Assembly: GCA_017651185.1 (NCBI GenBank)
Contig: JAGCDJ010000021.1
Location: 1-64,000 of the forward strand
Direction: 5' to 3'
Source of the DNA: Bacteroidales bacterium
GTDB lineage: Bacteria; Bacteroidota; Bacteroidia; Bacteroidales; ML635J-15
DNA length: 64,000 nt
Shown here: positions 34,940 through 44,260 of the stretch, piece after piece
Layout: each line of letters opens with the position of its first letter
Position numbering within the stretch: the stretch's first letter is position 1
Notes under the pieces: model-generated
Database searches by the model: none
What the model saw: only the letters and a program-made list of their open reading frames with translations
What the model was told of the DNA's origin: nothing
Made by a program: the position numbers and the translations under genes

Positions 34940-36259
34940 ATGAAAGTCAGGACTTTAATATTGATGATGGTGGCTGGGATGCTTTTCTCGGCTAGTGTGT
35001 TTGCACAGGACGATTTCACTGTTAATATGTCAACCTATACGGAGTTCTACAATCAGAAGAACTACAAGGATGCTTATCCTACATGGAAATGGTGCTTCGA
35101 CAATTGCGATGACAAGGTTGCAGAGAAAACCACAAAGAATGTATTCATACAGGGACCGACTATTGTCGAAAATGTAATTGCAACGCGCGAGGGTGAAGCC
35201 CGCGAGGCAGCAATCGATACACTCCTTATGATTTACGACAAGAGAATCGCGTTGTATGGTCAAGAAGGTACATATTTGGGTTCCAAGGCAATCATGCTGA
35301 ACAAGTATCGTCCGGAAAAGAGTACCGAGGTTTACGACATGCTTACCCGTACGTTCGAGGTTGCAGGCAATAACACCGCATACGGCGTGCTCAAGTTGTA
35401 TATGATTGTTGCTCTCAACAGATACAACAAGGAGGAAATATCGAAGGAAACTTTGGTTAACATCTACTCTTCGATTGCTGATGCTCTTGCTGCTCAAAGC
35501 GAAAAGGAGACTAAGGAAGATAAGAAGGCAAAGATTGATGAGGCTGCAGCAACCGTCGAGGATTTGTTTGTCAACAGTAGCGCTGCCGACTGCAAGTCGA
35601 TAATCGATGCGTTCTCGCCAAAATTCGAGGCCGATCCTACCAATGTTGAACTTGCAAAGAAGATTGTAAACCTTCTTAGGAAGGGCAACAGCGACGAGTG
35701 CAAACTTTCCGACTTGTACATGCGCTCAGCGATTGTAATGTACGAAAACGAAAAGAGTTCGTCGGCTGCCCATGCAATCGGACAGGCATATTTCAAGCGT
35801 GGCGAGTCGTCGAAGGCCGAACAGTACTACACCGAGGCAATATCGCTTGAGGAAGATGCTTCGAAGAAGGCAGATATGTACTATGAACTTGGTCTGTTGT
35901 ACTTCACCAGTATGAACAATTACGCAAAGGCACGTCAGGCCGCTCGCAATGCCCTGTCGTCAGACCCCAACTGCGGAAAGGCATATATGCTGATAGGCAA
36001 GGTTTATGCTGCTGGTGGCAAGGATTGTGGCGAAGATGCATTCCAGAAAAAATGCCTCTACTGGCTCGTAGTTGACCAGTTCCAGAAGGCAAAGAATGCT
36101 GACCCGTCGGTTGCTTCTGAAGCAAACCAGTTGATTGCAAGGTATTCGGAACACTTTCCATCTGCTCAAGATGCATTCTGGGTTGATATGAAGGAAGGAC
36201 AGACAGTTACTATCGGATGCTGGATTAACGAAACAACCACTGCTAGGTTTATAAAGTAG
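34940..36259 (+). CDS. TPR-repeat secreted protein
   Basis: A 439-residue protein with signal peptide MKVRTLILMMVAGMLFSASVFAQ. The body is helical with tetratricopeptide-like repeats: YTEFYNQKNYKDAYPTWKWCFDN near residue 35, AHAIGQAYFKRGESSKAEQYYTEAISLEEDASKKADMYYELG near 275-315, and RQAARNALSSDPNCGKAYMLIGKVY near 330-360. It is likely a periplasmic or outer membrane-associated scaffold. It follows the porin-like gene in the coaX-lptC operon, a conserved association, which suggests a part in envelope assembly. It ends where the lptC start begins (TAGTG). Confidence 0.85.
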   Translation: MKVRTLILMMVAGMLFSASVFAQDDFTVNMSTYTEFYNQKNYKDAYPTWKWCFDNCDDKVAEKTTKNVFIQGPTIVENVIATREGEAREAAIDTLLMIYDKRIALYGQEGTYLGSKAIMLNKYRPEKSTEVYDMLTRTFEVAGNNTAYGVLKLYMIVALNRYNKEEISKETLVNIYSSIADALAAQSEKETKEDKKAKIDEAAATVEDLFVNSSAADCKSIIDAFSPKFEADPTNVELAKKIVNLLRKGNSDECKLSDLYMRSAIVMYENEKSSSAAHAIGQAYFKRGESSKAEQYYTEAISLEEDASKKADMYYELGLLYFTSMNNYAKARQAARNALSSDPNCGKAYMLIGKVYAAGGKDCGEDAFQKKCLYWLVVDQFQKAKNADPSVASEANQLIARYSEHFPSAQDAFWVDMKEGQTVTIGCWINETTTARFIK

Positions 36260-36828
36260 TGTCCGACTTAAATAAAATATTTTTAAAGACAGGTATCGTG
36301 CTTGCAATTGTTGCAAGTACGATATTTGTTTCATGTAAGAACGACATCGACAAGGTAAACCTGCTGACAACGCGTACCAATATGCCAACTTTCTCGGTTT
36401 TTGGATTCGAGACGACGTACAGCGATTCGGGCAGGGTGCTGATAGAACTCAAGGCAAAGGAGTTGTCAAGGTTCGAGGGCAAGAACATAAAGTACGACGA
36501 GTACAGGTATGGCTTGAATGTTAAGTTCTTTGATGATTTCGGCGATGTTTCGGCTACCTTGAAATGTTCGTATGCAAGGTTTCTGATAGAAAAGGAACTG
36601 TGGGAGATAAAGTCGGATGTGGAGGTCGACAATATAAGCCGAAACGAAAAGATTAATACCGAACTGCTGTACTGGGATATGGCCAGGGAGCAGGTGTATT
36701 CCGACAAGTATGTTAGGATTACAACGGAAGATGAAATATTGACCGGCGAAGGTTTTGAGTCGAATCAGGACTTTTCGGAATGGAAGATTTTGAAACCCGC
36801 AGGTGTAATAAGCATAAAGGATGAATAA
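36259..36828 (+). CDS. lptC: LPS export ABC transporter periplasmic protein LptC
   Basis: A 189-residue protein starting at a GTG that overlaps the stop of the TPR gene by one base. A hydrophobic segment (residues 8-24) ends with FVSCKND, a lipobox in place of the usual membrane helix, as in other Bacteroidota LptC. The periplasmic beta-jellyroll begins with SRFEGKNIKYDEYRYGLNVKFFDDFG and ends WKILKPAGVISIK. LptC links LptB2FG to LptA in moving LPS to the outer membrane. lptA is not next to it. The next gene starts eight bases before its stop. Confidence 0.86.
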   Translation: MSDLNKIFLKTGIVLAIVASTIFVSCKNDIDKVNLLTTRTNMPTFSVFGFETTYSDSGRVLIELKAKELSRFEGKNIKYDEYRYGLNVKFFDDFGDVSATLKCSYARFLIEKELWEIKSDVEVDNISRNEKINTELLYWDMAREQVYSDKYVRITTEDEILTGEGFESNQDFSEWKILKPAGVISIKDE

Positions 36829-37045
36829 GAATAAAATTTTTAAGATTGTAGTTGAATGCCTTTGGCTGCTGATGGGCGTATTTTGCCTAGGTGCCGGCAT
36901 TTATTATCAGACTAAATACGATGAGGTTCCCAATGTGTGGATCTTCTACGCAATGGCAATAATAAGCGTTGGAATGTTCATTATGCGCTTTATGCAGCGT
37001 CGTAATGAGGAGAAGCGCGAACAAAGGCGTAACGGAGAAAAATAA
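36821..37045 (+). CDS. Small two-helix membrane protein
   Basis: A 74-residue protein with two hydrophobic segments (about residues 9-26 and 37-57), then a basic, highly charged tail. It overlaps lptC by eight bases and the next gene by one base, so it is surely translated as part of the operon. No function can be assigned. A small helper for LptC or for the CBS-domain protein is possible but is only inference. Confidence 0.75.
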   Translation: MNKNKIFKIVVECLWLLMGVFCLGAGIYYQTKYDEVPNVWIFYAMAIISVGMFIMRFMQRRNEEKREQRRNGEK

Positions 37046-38301
37046 TGGTAAACTGGATTATCATAGTGCTTGCGCTTGCATTCTCGGCTTTCTTTTCGGG
37101 GATGGAGATTGCCTTTGTTACATCAAACCGGCTGAAACTTGAAATTGCCACGAAGAAGGGCGGTTTCAATTCGCGGATGCTTGCTCTGGTGACAAAGAAC
37201 ACTTCGCAGTACATTTCGACCATGCTCGTTGGCAACAATCTTGTCAATGTAATCTACAGTATCTTTATTGCAAAGGTACTTGCCGCGCCTCTCGCTCCGC
37301 TTGGAAACGATATGCTTATTCTTCTGCTGCAAACCGTAATCGCTACGGTAATAGTGCTTTTTGTGGCTGAGTTTCTTCCGAAAACATTGTTTCGTATCCT
37401 TAGCGATTCGGCATTGAAGACATTTGCCGTTCCTGTTGCTTTCTTCTATTTTCTGTTTTATCCAATTGTGGTGTTCTGCGTGTGGATTGCGCGTCTTATA
37501 ACAAGGATTTTCGGTGTTAGAATCGATGACCACCAGAAGGAATATATTTTCAGCAGGGTAGATATAGAGGATATAATCGACAGCAGTACCGAATCCCATT
37601 CGGCAAAGTCGGCGCAGGAACTTCGCATTTTCCAGAATGCAATGGACTTTTCGTCAATAAAACTTCGTGAGTGCATAATTCCTCGAAACAAGATTCTTGC
37701 CGTGCAGGTCAACGATTCGGTGGAGGATGTCCGCAAGATGTTTGTCGAGACTGGACATTCTAATCTGTTGGTTTACAAAGAAAACGTAGATGACATCATC
37801 GGTTATGTGAACATTAAGGATATTTTTAAGAATCCGCAGAAACTTCGCAACATAATGCGGCAGATTTTGGTTGTTCCAGAAACCATGTCGGCAAAGAAAT
37901 TGTTTGGTCGCCTGATTACTACAAATCGAAGCATAGCCGTAGTTGTTGACGAGTTTGGAAGCACATGTGGCATTGTGACTGTGGAGGATATTCTTGAGGA
38001 GATTTTTGGCGAGTTTGAGGATGAGCACGATTTGCATGAGTTGTCGGTTGTGGTCAACAAGGACGGCAACTATGTTATGTCTGGTCTAGTGGATGTTGAA
38101 ACTTTCAACGAGGAATATGGTTATTCGCTTACTGAATCGGATGAATATGAGACTATTGCCGGATACATAATGTATTTCTCGGGTAATTTCCCCAAGATGG
38201 GTGAGATTGTAACGATAGAGGACAACGATGTTTCGTATAGGTTCAGGATTCTGGAAATCAAAGGTACAAAAATCGTAAAGGTGATGCTTTATGCAGAATA
38301 G
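37045..38301 (+). CDS. CNNM/CBS-domain integral membrane protein (hemolysin/CorC-like, GldE-like)
   Basis: A 418-residue protein. DUF21/CNNM transmembrane domain, residues 1-180 (FSAFFSGMEIAFVTSNRLKLE, VGNNLVNVIYSIF). Two CBS domains follow at about 195-325 (RECIIPRNKILAVQVNDSVEDVRKMFVETGHSNLLVY; RSIAVVVDEFGSTCGIVTVEDILEEIFGE) and a CorC/HlyC C-terminal domain at 335-418 (SGLVDVETFNEEYG). Such proteins are linked to magnesium or other ion transport. In Flavobacterium a relative, GldE, sits with gliding/T9SS genes; that parallel is family knowledge. It overlaps the next gene by 11 bases. Confidence 0.92.
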   Translation: MVNWIIIVLALAFSAFFSGMEIAFVTSNRLKLEIATKKGGFNSRMLALVTKNTSQYISTMLVGNNLVNVIYSIFIAKVLAAPLAPLGNDMLILLLQTVIATVIVLFVAEFLPKTLFRILSDSALKTFAVPVAFFYFLFYPIVVFCVWIARLITRIFGVRIDDHQKEYIFSRVDIEDIIDSSTESHSAKSAQELRIFQNAMDFSSIKLRECIIPRNKILAVQVNDSVEDVRKMFVETGHSNLLVYKENVDDIIGYVNIKDIFKNPQKLRNIMRQILVVPETMSAKKLFGRLITTNRSIAVVVDEFGSTCGIVTVEDILEEIFGEFEDEHDLHELSVVVNKDGNYVMSGLVDVETFNEEYGYSLTESDEYETIAGYIMYFSGNFPKMGEIVTIEDNDVSYRFRILEIKGTKIVKVMLYAE

Positions 38302-40279
38302 GCTATTTTCTGGCAAACCTGTCAACGTGGCAATATATGTATTGTCGTTTGTCGTATTTATGGTTACTGCTGTAGTCAACTACGGGTATCATCATGCCGA
38401 CGAATTGTTTCAGATAATCGAATATGCAGGAATAAAGGCCGATACATTCACCCCACTTATAGCATGGGAATACGATGTGCAGATAAGACCCATGCTCCAA
38501 CCAACGATATGTCTTGGGTTCCTGAAATTTTTTGAATTGATATCGTTGACCGATCCTTATGTGCAGGCAATGATCATGCGCATTTTTGCCGCAATAATTT
38601 CATATCTTGCAATAGTAACGTTTGTAAGGAATACTGCAGATAGAATAAAGAGCGAAAAACTCATGACTGTATATCTCGCAGCTTCGCTGTTGATTTGGTT
38701 TATACCTTATATAGCATGCCGGTTCTCGTCCGAAACGTTTGGTGGTGTGTTCCTTTTGTTTGCAATGTCGATATACTTCTCGTCCAAGGACGATGTTTGG
38801 CGTAAGGTGCTTTTAGGAATATGTCTTGCCTTGTCGTTCATTTTCCGTTTCCAGATGGGTTTGGCAATATTTGGTTTTGGACTTTGGGCATTGCTGATAG
38901 ACAAGAAGCGGTGGAAATATTTTGTTGTGCCTGTATTGTCGTTTGTTGTTGCCTATGCATTGCTTGGTGTTGGCGTTGATAGCTGGTTCTATGGTGGATT
39001 TGTATTCACTCCATATAAGTATGTGGTAGTGAACTCTGAAATCAGTGCTGATTGGTTCGGTTCGTCTCCATGGTGGTATTATCTGGACAATTTGGTGTCG
39101 TACCCATCGTATTTTGTAGGTATTCCTTTGGCTGCGGCAATAATCTATCTGCTTGTGCGTAACCCTAAGAACCCGTATCTGTGGTGTCTGGTTCCATTTT
39201 TCGTTGCACATTCACTGATAGCGCACAAGGAAGTGCGTTTCCTTTTCCCTATGGCCTTACTTGTACCTGCAATATTCATGTCGGTTATTGAGCGCTTAGA
39301 TGAGAAATGGGCAGGGGAAAAACCGTGGAAACTTACATCATACATTTTATTGTCGCTTTTTGCATTGGTTAACATAGTCGGATTGGGGGCTAATATGTCA
39401 AAATCGGCTGGTTACCAGAAGTTTTATCTTGCCAAATACATAAACGACAACCTTAAAGATGAGCAGGTGAATATTATTCATGGTCCCGATTCTAACCCGT
39501 ACGGACCTTTTGGGGCAATTAGTGGTTTTTATAAGAATGAAAATGCAACAATGCATAAGTTTACCAATATATATGGTATCTGGTATTTGCTTAGGGCCGA
39601 TGCGGTAAATTTCTTTACATGCAGGAAATGTGACTTGGAGAAAATGGTATGCGTTGGCGAGTTTGCTGGTAGAAATCCATTTGACGTGCTGCGCGAATTG
39701 GGTTTCGAGTATCAGTCGCAGTCGATTCCGAAATTCACCGAAAAACTATGCGAATATTATTCTGGCTTTGATACTGGTATGGTTCTATATGTTTTCAAGT
39801 ATGTTGGAGACAAATATGGATTTGATAAAACCAATTTCAAGAAGGCAGTTTTTTATTATAACGACTGCGAAAATTCGGAGTGGGGGCAGTCTCAAACCAT
39901 TACTTCCGAGAAGTATTATTCGGGAGGTCATTCTTCGGTAGTTTATTTTGATAGTCGCTACGGAGTAACGCTTGAAGATAGTATAAGCAAGGTTTCGTGG
40001 GCTAAAAATCTGTCGGTGGTATTGCAGGTTTACCAGACCGAAGAGATTCGTAATCCATGTCTCGCGTTTGAAATAATTGACGATACAGGCAAAAAAGAAA
40101 AGGTATGGGATTCGCGGAAGATAATTGACAAGACAAAGCGAACCTATGAGTGGGTTAATGTTGTGATGGATTTCGAACTCCCCGAAGATTTTAGCGAGTA
40201 TACCAGTTTCAAGATATATCCGTTCAACCCGATAGAAACTCCTGTTTATTTCGACGATATTTTTGTTGTTTTTTATTGA
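38291..40279 (+). CDS. GT22 Alg9-like membrane mannosyltransferase with C-terminal beta-sandwich domain
   Basis: A 662-residue protein. Residues 1-430 hold about ten membrane segments with two GT22 hallmarks: HHADELFQIIEY (the HxDE/EHF-type acceptor loop after the first helix) and AHKEVRFLFPM (the family HKExRF motif). These enzymes transfer a sugar from a lipid-linked donor on the outer face of the inner membrane. From about residue 519 to the end a separate domain, with FYYNDCENSEWGQ, SSVVYFDS, VSWAKNLSVVLQVYQTEE and IYPFNPIETPVYFDDIFVVFY, looks like a jelly-roll carbohydrate-binding module. Residues 430-515 link the two. The donor and acceptor are unknown. Confidence 0.85.
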   Translation: MQNRLFSGKPVNVAIYVLSFVVFMVTAVVNYGYHHADELFQIIEYAGIKADTFTPLIAWEYDVQIRPMLQPTICLGFLKFFELISLTDPYVQAMIMRIFAAIISYLAIVTFVRNTADRIKSEKLMTVYLAASLLIWFIPYIACRFSSETFGGVFLLFAMSIYFSSKDDVWRKVLLGICLALSFIFRFQMGLAIFGFGLWALLIDKKRWKYFVVPVLSFVVAYALLGVGVDSWFYGGFVFTPYKYVVVNSEISADWFGSSPWWYYLDNLVSYPSYFVGIPLAAAIIYLLVRNPKNPYLWCLVPFFVAHSLIAHKEVRFLFPMALLVPAIFMSVIERLDEKWAGEKPWKLTSYILLSLFALVNIVGLGANMSKSAGYQKFYLAKYINDNLKDEQVNIIHGPDSNPYGPFGAISGFYKNENATMHKFTNIYGIWYLLRADAVNFFTCRKCDLEKMVCVGEFAGRNPFDVLRELGFEYQSQSIPKFTEKLCEYYSGFDTGMVLYVFKYVGDKYGFDKTNFKKAVFYYNDCENSEWGQSQTITSEKYYSGGHSSVVYFDSRYGVTLEDSISKVSWAKNLSVVLQVYQTEEIRNPCLAFEIIDDTGKKEKVWDSRKIIDKTKRTYEWVNVVMDFELPEDFSEYTSFKIYPFNPIETPVYFDDIFVVFY

Positions 40280-40291
40280 TAACAATAAAAA

Positions 40292-40320
40292 ACGAAAGGC
40301 CGTCATCGCGACGACCTTTC
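40292..40320 (-). terminator. Intrinsic terminator between convergent genes
   Basis: Hairpin arms GAAAGG-CGTC and GACG-CCTTTC. On the minus strand a T-rich tract follows, which fits termination of kamD; rightward the T run is weak. Confidence 0.75.
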
Positions 40321-40342
40321 TGCAAAGTATTGTGTCGTTACA

Positions 40343-41899
40343 TTATTTCTTTCCCTTCATCAGTTCAACAAACGGGTTGAAGTAGTTTTCTCCCTTTTCG
40401 GTAACGCCGTCAAGACCTTTACCACCGTTTTTCGGACGTTTGATGTTTGCAAAGATACCTTTCTCCAATGCTGTGAACAGACCTTCGTCAACCATGTGTT
40501 CCAAAAGTTTTGTTGCATTGTCGAGTACTTCGGCAGCACGCTTCCTGATTATGCCGTTTTCCTTGAATTCAACTTCTTCGCCAATGCTCTTCATGTTGTT
40601 GAAGATGTACTTGGCGTTTTCAATCGAAAGGTAACGGTCGCTCATGAACGGCGTGTGGATTGCTTCGGTTGGCATACCGAGAAGTTGCAAACCTTGGTGT
40701 GTCCATATACCTATGATGTTGAACAGTGCATCCTGAAGGTGACCACGGAAGATGTTACCAGTCATGAATTTTGTAGGAGGCATGTATTTCAGCGGTGCCT
40801 TCGGGAAAATCTCGCGAATCATCTGTGCCTGAGCAAGTTCGTAGAGGAATCCGTTTTCAAGTTTTGGATCCATTTCGAATGCATGACCAAGTCCCTGCTG
40901 TTCTTCGGGAAGACCTGCCAACAGAGCAAGTTGCTCGTTGATAAGGTCGGAAGCAAGTACGGTGTGTGCTTCTTCGTATGCATCGGCGGTGGTGAGGTAG
41001 TTGTCCTCGCCTGTGTTGATTATAACGCCTGCGAAACCATTTATGATTCTTGAGAAGTACTGGTCGATAAGTGTGCGCTGCATATTGATGTCGCGGAAAA
41101 GGATTCCGTAGAGAGCATCGTTAAGCATTACGTCAAGACCTTCGAGAGCACCCATAGCTGCGATTTCGGGCATACACAAACCGGAGCAGTAGTTGCAGAG
41201 GCGGATGTAGCGGCCAACTTCTTCGCCAACCTCGTCGAGTGCCTTACGCATGATGCGGAAGTTTTCCTGTGTTGCGAATGTTCCACCGAAACCTTCGGTT
41301 GTTGCACCGTAAGGAACATAGTCGAGAAGACTCTGTCCTGTTGTTCTGATAACAGCGATAATGTCAGCACCCTGACGAGCACCAGCTTGTGCCTGAACAA
41401 CGTCTTCGTAGATGTTACCTGTTGCAACGATGATATATAGGTAAGGTTTGCTGCCTTCGCCAATTGTGTTTATGTAGTTTTCACGGCGCAGACGGTTGCC
41501 TCGTATCTTTTCAATAGTAGCATTTATTGTAGGTTCGAGTGCTTTTTTGATTTCTGGCATTGGGTGAATAGGGAGCTTGGAAATGTCGAGCTTGCCTGCA
41601 GAAATCTGTTCGGCAATTTCCTGAGCCGACAATTTTGTTTCGACCATGGCATTGCCAATGTAGAACATTACGCCTTGGTTCAATACACCTTTTGCCTTGA
41701 GTTCTTCAACCACAACATTTGGTAGCGGAACATCGTTGCTGTCGATGCCATCTATTCCGAGCAATCGGCATAATGTCCTTTCTACTGCTACTGTGGTGTA
41801 GTTTTCAACGAAATCCTGTACTTGATTGGCAATTTCTCTTGCTTTTCCTCTTGCGTATTCAACTTTTTCGAAGTCGAGACCTACTTTGCTGGTATTCAT
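40343..41899 (-). CDS. kamD: Lysine 5,6-aminomutase alpha subunit
   Basis: A 518-residue protein matching the alpha subunit of the B12- and PLP-dependent beta-lysine/D-lysine 5,6-aminomutase. The segments RTLCRLLGIDGID, KPYLYIIVATGNIYEDVVQAQ, GADIIAVIRTTGQSLLDYVP, YGATTEGFGGTFATQENF and GIWTHQGLQLLGMPTEAIHTP fit the TIM-barrel subunit of the family. The enzyme moves an amino group in clostridial-type lysine fermentation. The beta subunit gene, kamE, and other lysine fermentation genes normally follow directly, but here the neighbours are a convergent glycosyltransferase and a capA-like gene, so kamE is not in the window. The -7 box at 41935 indicates its own promoter. No B12 riboswitch was noticed upstream. 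Confidence 0.9.
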   Translation of the reverse strand: MNTSKVGLDFEKVEYARGKAREIANQVQDFVENYTTVAVERTLCRLLGIDGIDSNDVPLPNVVVEELKAKGVLNQGVMFYIGNAMVETKLSAQEIAEQISAGKLDISKLPIHPMPEIKKALEPTINATIEKIRGNRLRRENYINTIGEGSKPYLYIIVATGNIYEDVVQAQAGARQGADIIAVIRTTGQSLLDYVPYGATTEGFGGTFATQENFRIMRKALDEVGEEVGRYIRLCNYCSGLCMPEIAAMGALEGLDVMLNDALYGILFRDINMQRTLIDQYFSRIINGFAGVIINTGEDNYLTTADAYEEAHTVLASDLINEQLALLAGLPEEQQGLGHAFEMDPKLENGFLYELAQAQMIREIFPKAPLKYMPPTKFMTGNIFRGHLQDALFNIIGIWTHQGLQLLGMPTEAIHTPFMSDRYLSIENAKYIFNNMKSIGEEVEFKENGIIRKRAAEVLDNATKLLEHMVDEGLFTALEKGIFANIKRPKNGGKGLDGVTEKGENYFNPFVELMKGKK

Positions 41900-41934
41900 A
41901 TTTAATATCGTTATTAACTTGAATTATAATTTTG

Positions 41935-41942
41935 CAAAATTA
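41935..41942 (-). promoter_or_regulatory. Promoter -7 box for kamD
   Basis: On the minus strand TAATTTTG followed by C, 36 bases before the start. It suggests kamD is transcribed on its own. Confidence 0.55.
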
Positions 41943-41995
41943 CAAAAAAATCCAATTCGGCGAGCTGCTAACAAAAAAACTTGTTGTTGTATCAA

Positions 41996-43174
41996 TTACT
42001 TTATCTCCTTGTACACCACATCGTACAGACCATTGATAAAGTCCCTGTTGAACCCAAGATTGTAACGGTAGTGGGTTTTCTCGTAAAATTCGTCATATTG
42101 CTCGAATGGAACTAATGCAAACTTTTTCATGTCGTAGTTGAGGTGGTTGACAATCAAATGGTTGGTTAGGTCAGAAAATTCTACCTTGCCGTTGTCGAAC
42201 CAAACTTTGAATTGCGACAGAAGTCCGACCTGATATGCGTTGTCGAACGTTTCCTGACCTTTTGGGGTGCGGGCAATGTCGTCGTCTTGTGAGGCAAAGT
42301 TGCCAAGCGAATAGTAAACCAATGTTTTGTGTTCGTCGCCGATAAATTCAACTGGTTGCACCGAATGGGAGTGGCTGCCATAAACGATGTCGGCGCCGTT
42401 TTCGTTGAGAAATTTTGCCATTTCCTTCTGCTCGCTATTCGGTTCAAAAGTAAATTCAGTACCCCAATGCATCATCACGATAAGCACATCAACTTTCGGT
42501 CTTAATGCTGACATTTCCTTGGCAATTAGATTTTTGTACTCATCGGTAACTTTGCGGGTTTCGGGATTTCTATAAAGTCCAACAAGGTTTCGGTATTGTG
42601 TGGGGACAATCTGATTTGTGCTTAATGTGTAGGCAAGAAAACCGAACTTTATACCGTTTTTCTCAACAATGCGGTTGGTGTTGCGGTCTTCATCGCTTCT
42701 GTATGTTCCGACTGTTACAATATCGGTGCTGTCGAAGAATTCGAGTGTTGAGTTGATGCCTTCAAGTCCTCTGTCGAAAGTGTGATTGTTGGCGGTTGAC
42801 AGTACTTGCATATCGAGCGAAGCCACCAGTTCGCCGATGTAGTGCGGTGCGCAGAAATTGTAGTTGTCGCCACTGACCTTCATGCCATCGTTACCGATTA
42901 CGACTTCCATGTTGCCAACGGAAAGGTCATCGTCCTCAAAGTATTTCTTTACAAGTTTGAAATAAGAATCCTTGTCGTAGCCATTGTCAACGGCGGAGAA
43001 AAACGGTGCCTCGAACAGAAAATCACCAACAAATGTCAGTTTTGCTTCACGAGGAGGTTGCTGAACCACTGAATCTGTGGTTTGCTTGTCGGTATTATTG
43101 TTTGCTTGTCCGTTCGAATTGCAACTGCACAATGTTGGCAGCAATGCGATTGCAATATAAAATATGGCTTTCAT
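41996..43174 (-). CDS. CapA family metallophosphatase-like lipoprotein
   Basis: A 392-residue protein with a lipoprotein signal (MKAIFYIAIALLPTLCSCN, Cys18). It matches the PGA_cap/CapA family: FVGDFLFEAPFF, DDLSVGNMEVVIGN, LSTANNHTFDRGLEGI (Asn-His), VLIVMMHWGTEFTFEPNSEQ (His) and YGSHSHSVQPVE, then YYSLGNFASQD. Together these are the metal ligands of a calcineurin-like fold. In capsule systems CapA is needed for poly-gamma-glutamate synthesis, but lone lipoproteins like this are of uncertain role. It follows the TPR lipoprotein with a six-base gap in the bcp-recA run. Confidence 0.9.
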   Translation of the reverse strand: MKAIFYIAIALLPTLCSCNSNGQANNNTDKQTTDSVVQQPPREAKLTFVGDFLFEAPFFSAVDNGYDKDSYFKLVKKYFEDDDLSVGNMEVVIGNDGMKVSGDNYNFCAPHYIGELVASLDMQVLSTANNHTFDRGLEGINSTLEFFDSTDIVTVGTYRSDEDRNTNRIVEKNGIKFGFLAYTLSTNQIVPTQYRNLVGLYRNPETRKVTDEYKNLIAKEMSALRPKVDVLIVMMHWGTEFTFEPNSEQKEMAKFLNENGADIVYGSHSHSVQPVEFIGDEHKTLVYYSLGNFASQDDDIARTPKGQETFDNAYQVGLLSQFKVWFDNGKVEFSDLTNHLIVNHLNYDMKKFALVPFEQYDEFYEKTHYRYNLGFNRDFINGLYDVVYKEIK

Positions 43175-43180
43175 TGCGAT

Positions 43181-44260
43181 TTAGCGTTTTCCTGCAATTC
43201 GGTTCAGACCTTCTATTGCCGGGTCGTAGTTGGTTTCGAGTTTTAGTGCTTTGCGGTAGTCTGCTTCGGCAAGTTGATATTGCTTGTTTTGTGCGTAAGC
43301 ATCGCCACGCTTTACAAAAGTCTCGAAAGCGGTTGTGTCGCAGGCAATTGCACTTGTGTAGTAATTAATAGCAGTGCTATATCGGTCGGGTTCAATGCTT
43401 ATGGTGCTGTACATGTCGCCCAAGTCGCTGTATGCTAGGAAGGTCCAGTACGATGCGCTGTCCATTTGTGCTGCTTCGATGTAGGTATCCTTTGCTTCCT
43501 CGTAGTGTCCGAAATTGCGAAGCGACCAAGCGTTCCAATATTTAATCTCCTGATTGTCGGGGAATTTGGATGTTGCGGTCTTGAAATATTCGAGTGCAAT
43601 AGAATCGCCTAGTTCGGTATGACTTACGCCGATAAGGTTGTATGCCTCCCAGTTTTCATCGTCATATTCAACTGCTTTCTTAAACGCAGCCAGCGCATCC
43701 TGTCTCCATTTGCGTGTGTTGGCAGTGTCTGATTCGGTTTCTGATGCCTTGCGAAGGATTATGCCTCTTACAAAGTACGAATCTCCGTTTTGCAGATTGT
43801 TGAGTTCGAGGAACTGGATTTCCTGCATGGCTTCCTGGAACATACCGACATAGAGGAAAATTTTGGCGAGGTCGATGTGTGCTTGCGGATACGACGGGTA
43901 GCGGTTTATGCACTTGTTGAGCACTTCCTTTGCTTTCTCCGAACCATTGGGTTTAAACATGTAGAGACTTGCCAATTTGCTATAATATGGAGGTTTTGTT
44001 GAGTCCACCTTCATTGCGATTTCCATGTCGTTTATGGCTTCGTCAAGGTCTCCATTAATAAACTGCAGGTCGGAACGCTGAACAAAAAGTTCGGCATCGT
44101 GTGGATTCTGCCGAATCTTGTCCGACAACATTTGTATGCTGTCGGACAAAGTTTTCGGTTCGTTTTGTTCTCCGCTGTTGTTATTTCCACCATTTTCCTT
44201 GCAAGAAAAAGCAAGAAGTGTAAAAGCAAGCAGCAGAATTAAATACAAATAATGTTTCAT
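43181..44260 (-). CDS. TPR-repeat lipoprotein
   Basis: About 359 residues from the Met at 44260, whose codon overlaps the recA stop; the longer frame upstream would run inside recA. Signal [20 protein letters not shown] (lipobox AFSC, Cys20). At least five TPR motifs follow, such as AELFVQRSDLQFINGDLDEAINDMEIAM, AQNKQYQLAEADYRKALKLETNYDPAIEGLNRI at the C-terminus. It probably acts as a protein scaffold on the periplasmic face of a membrane. Coupling to recA is through the overlapping stop and start. Confidence 0.85.
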   Translation of the reverse strand: MKHYLYLILLLAFTLLAFSCKENGGNNNSGEQNEPKTLSDSIQMLSDKIRQNPHDAELFVQRSDLQFINGDLDEAINDMEIAMKVDSTKPPYYSKLASLYMFKPNGSEKAKEVLNKCINRYPSYPQAHIDLAKIFLYVGMFQEAMQEIQFLELNNLQNGDSYFVRGIILRKASETESDTANTRKWRQDALAAFKKAVEYDDENWEAYNLIGVSHTELGDSIALEYFKTATSKFPDNQEIKYWNAWSLRNFGHYEEAKDTYIEAAQMDSASYWTFLAYSDLGDMYSTISIEPDRYSTAINYYTSAIACDTTAFETFVKRGDAYAQNKQYQLAEADYRKALKLETNYDPAIEGLNRIAGKR

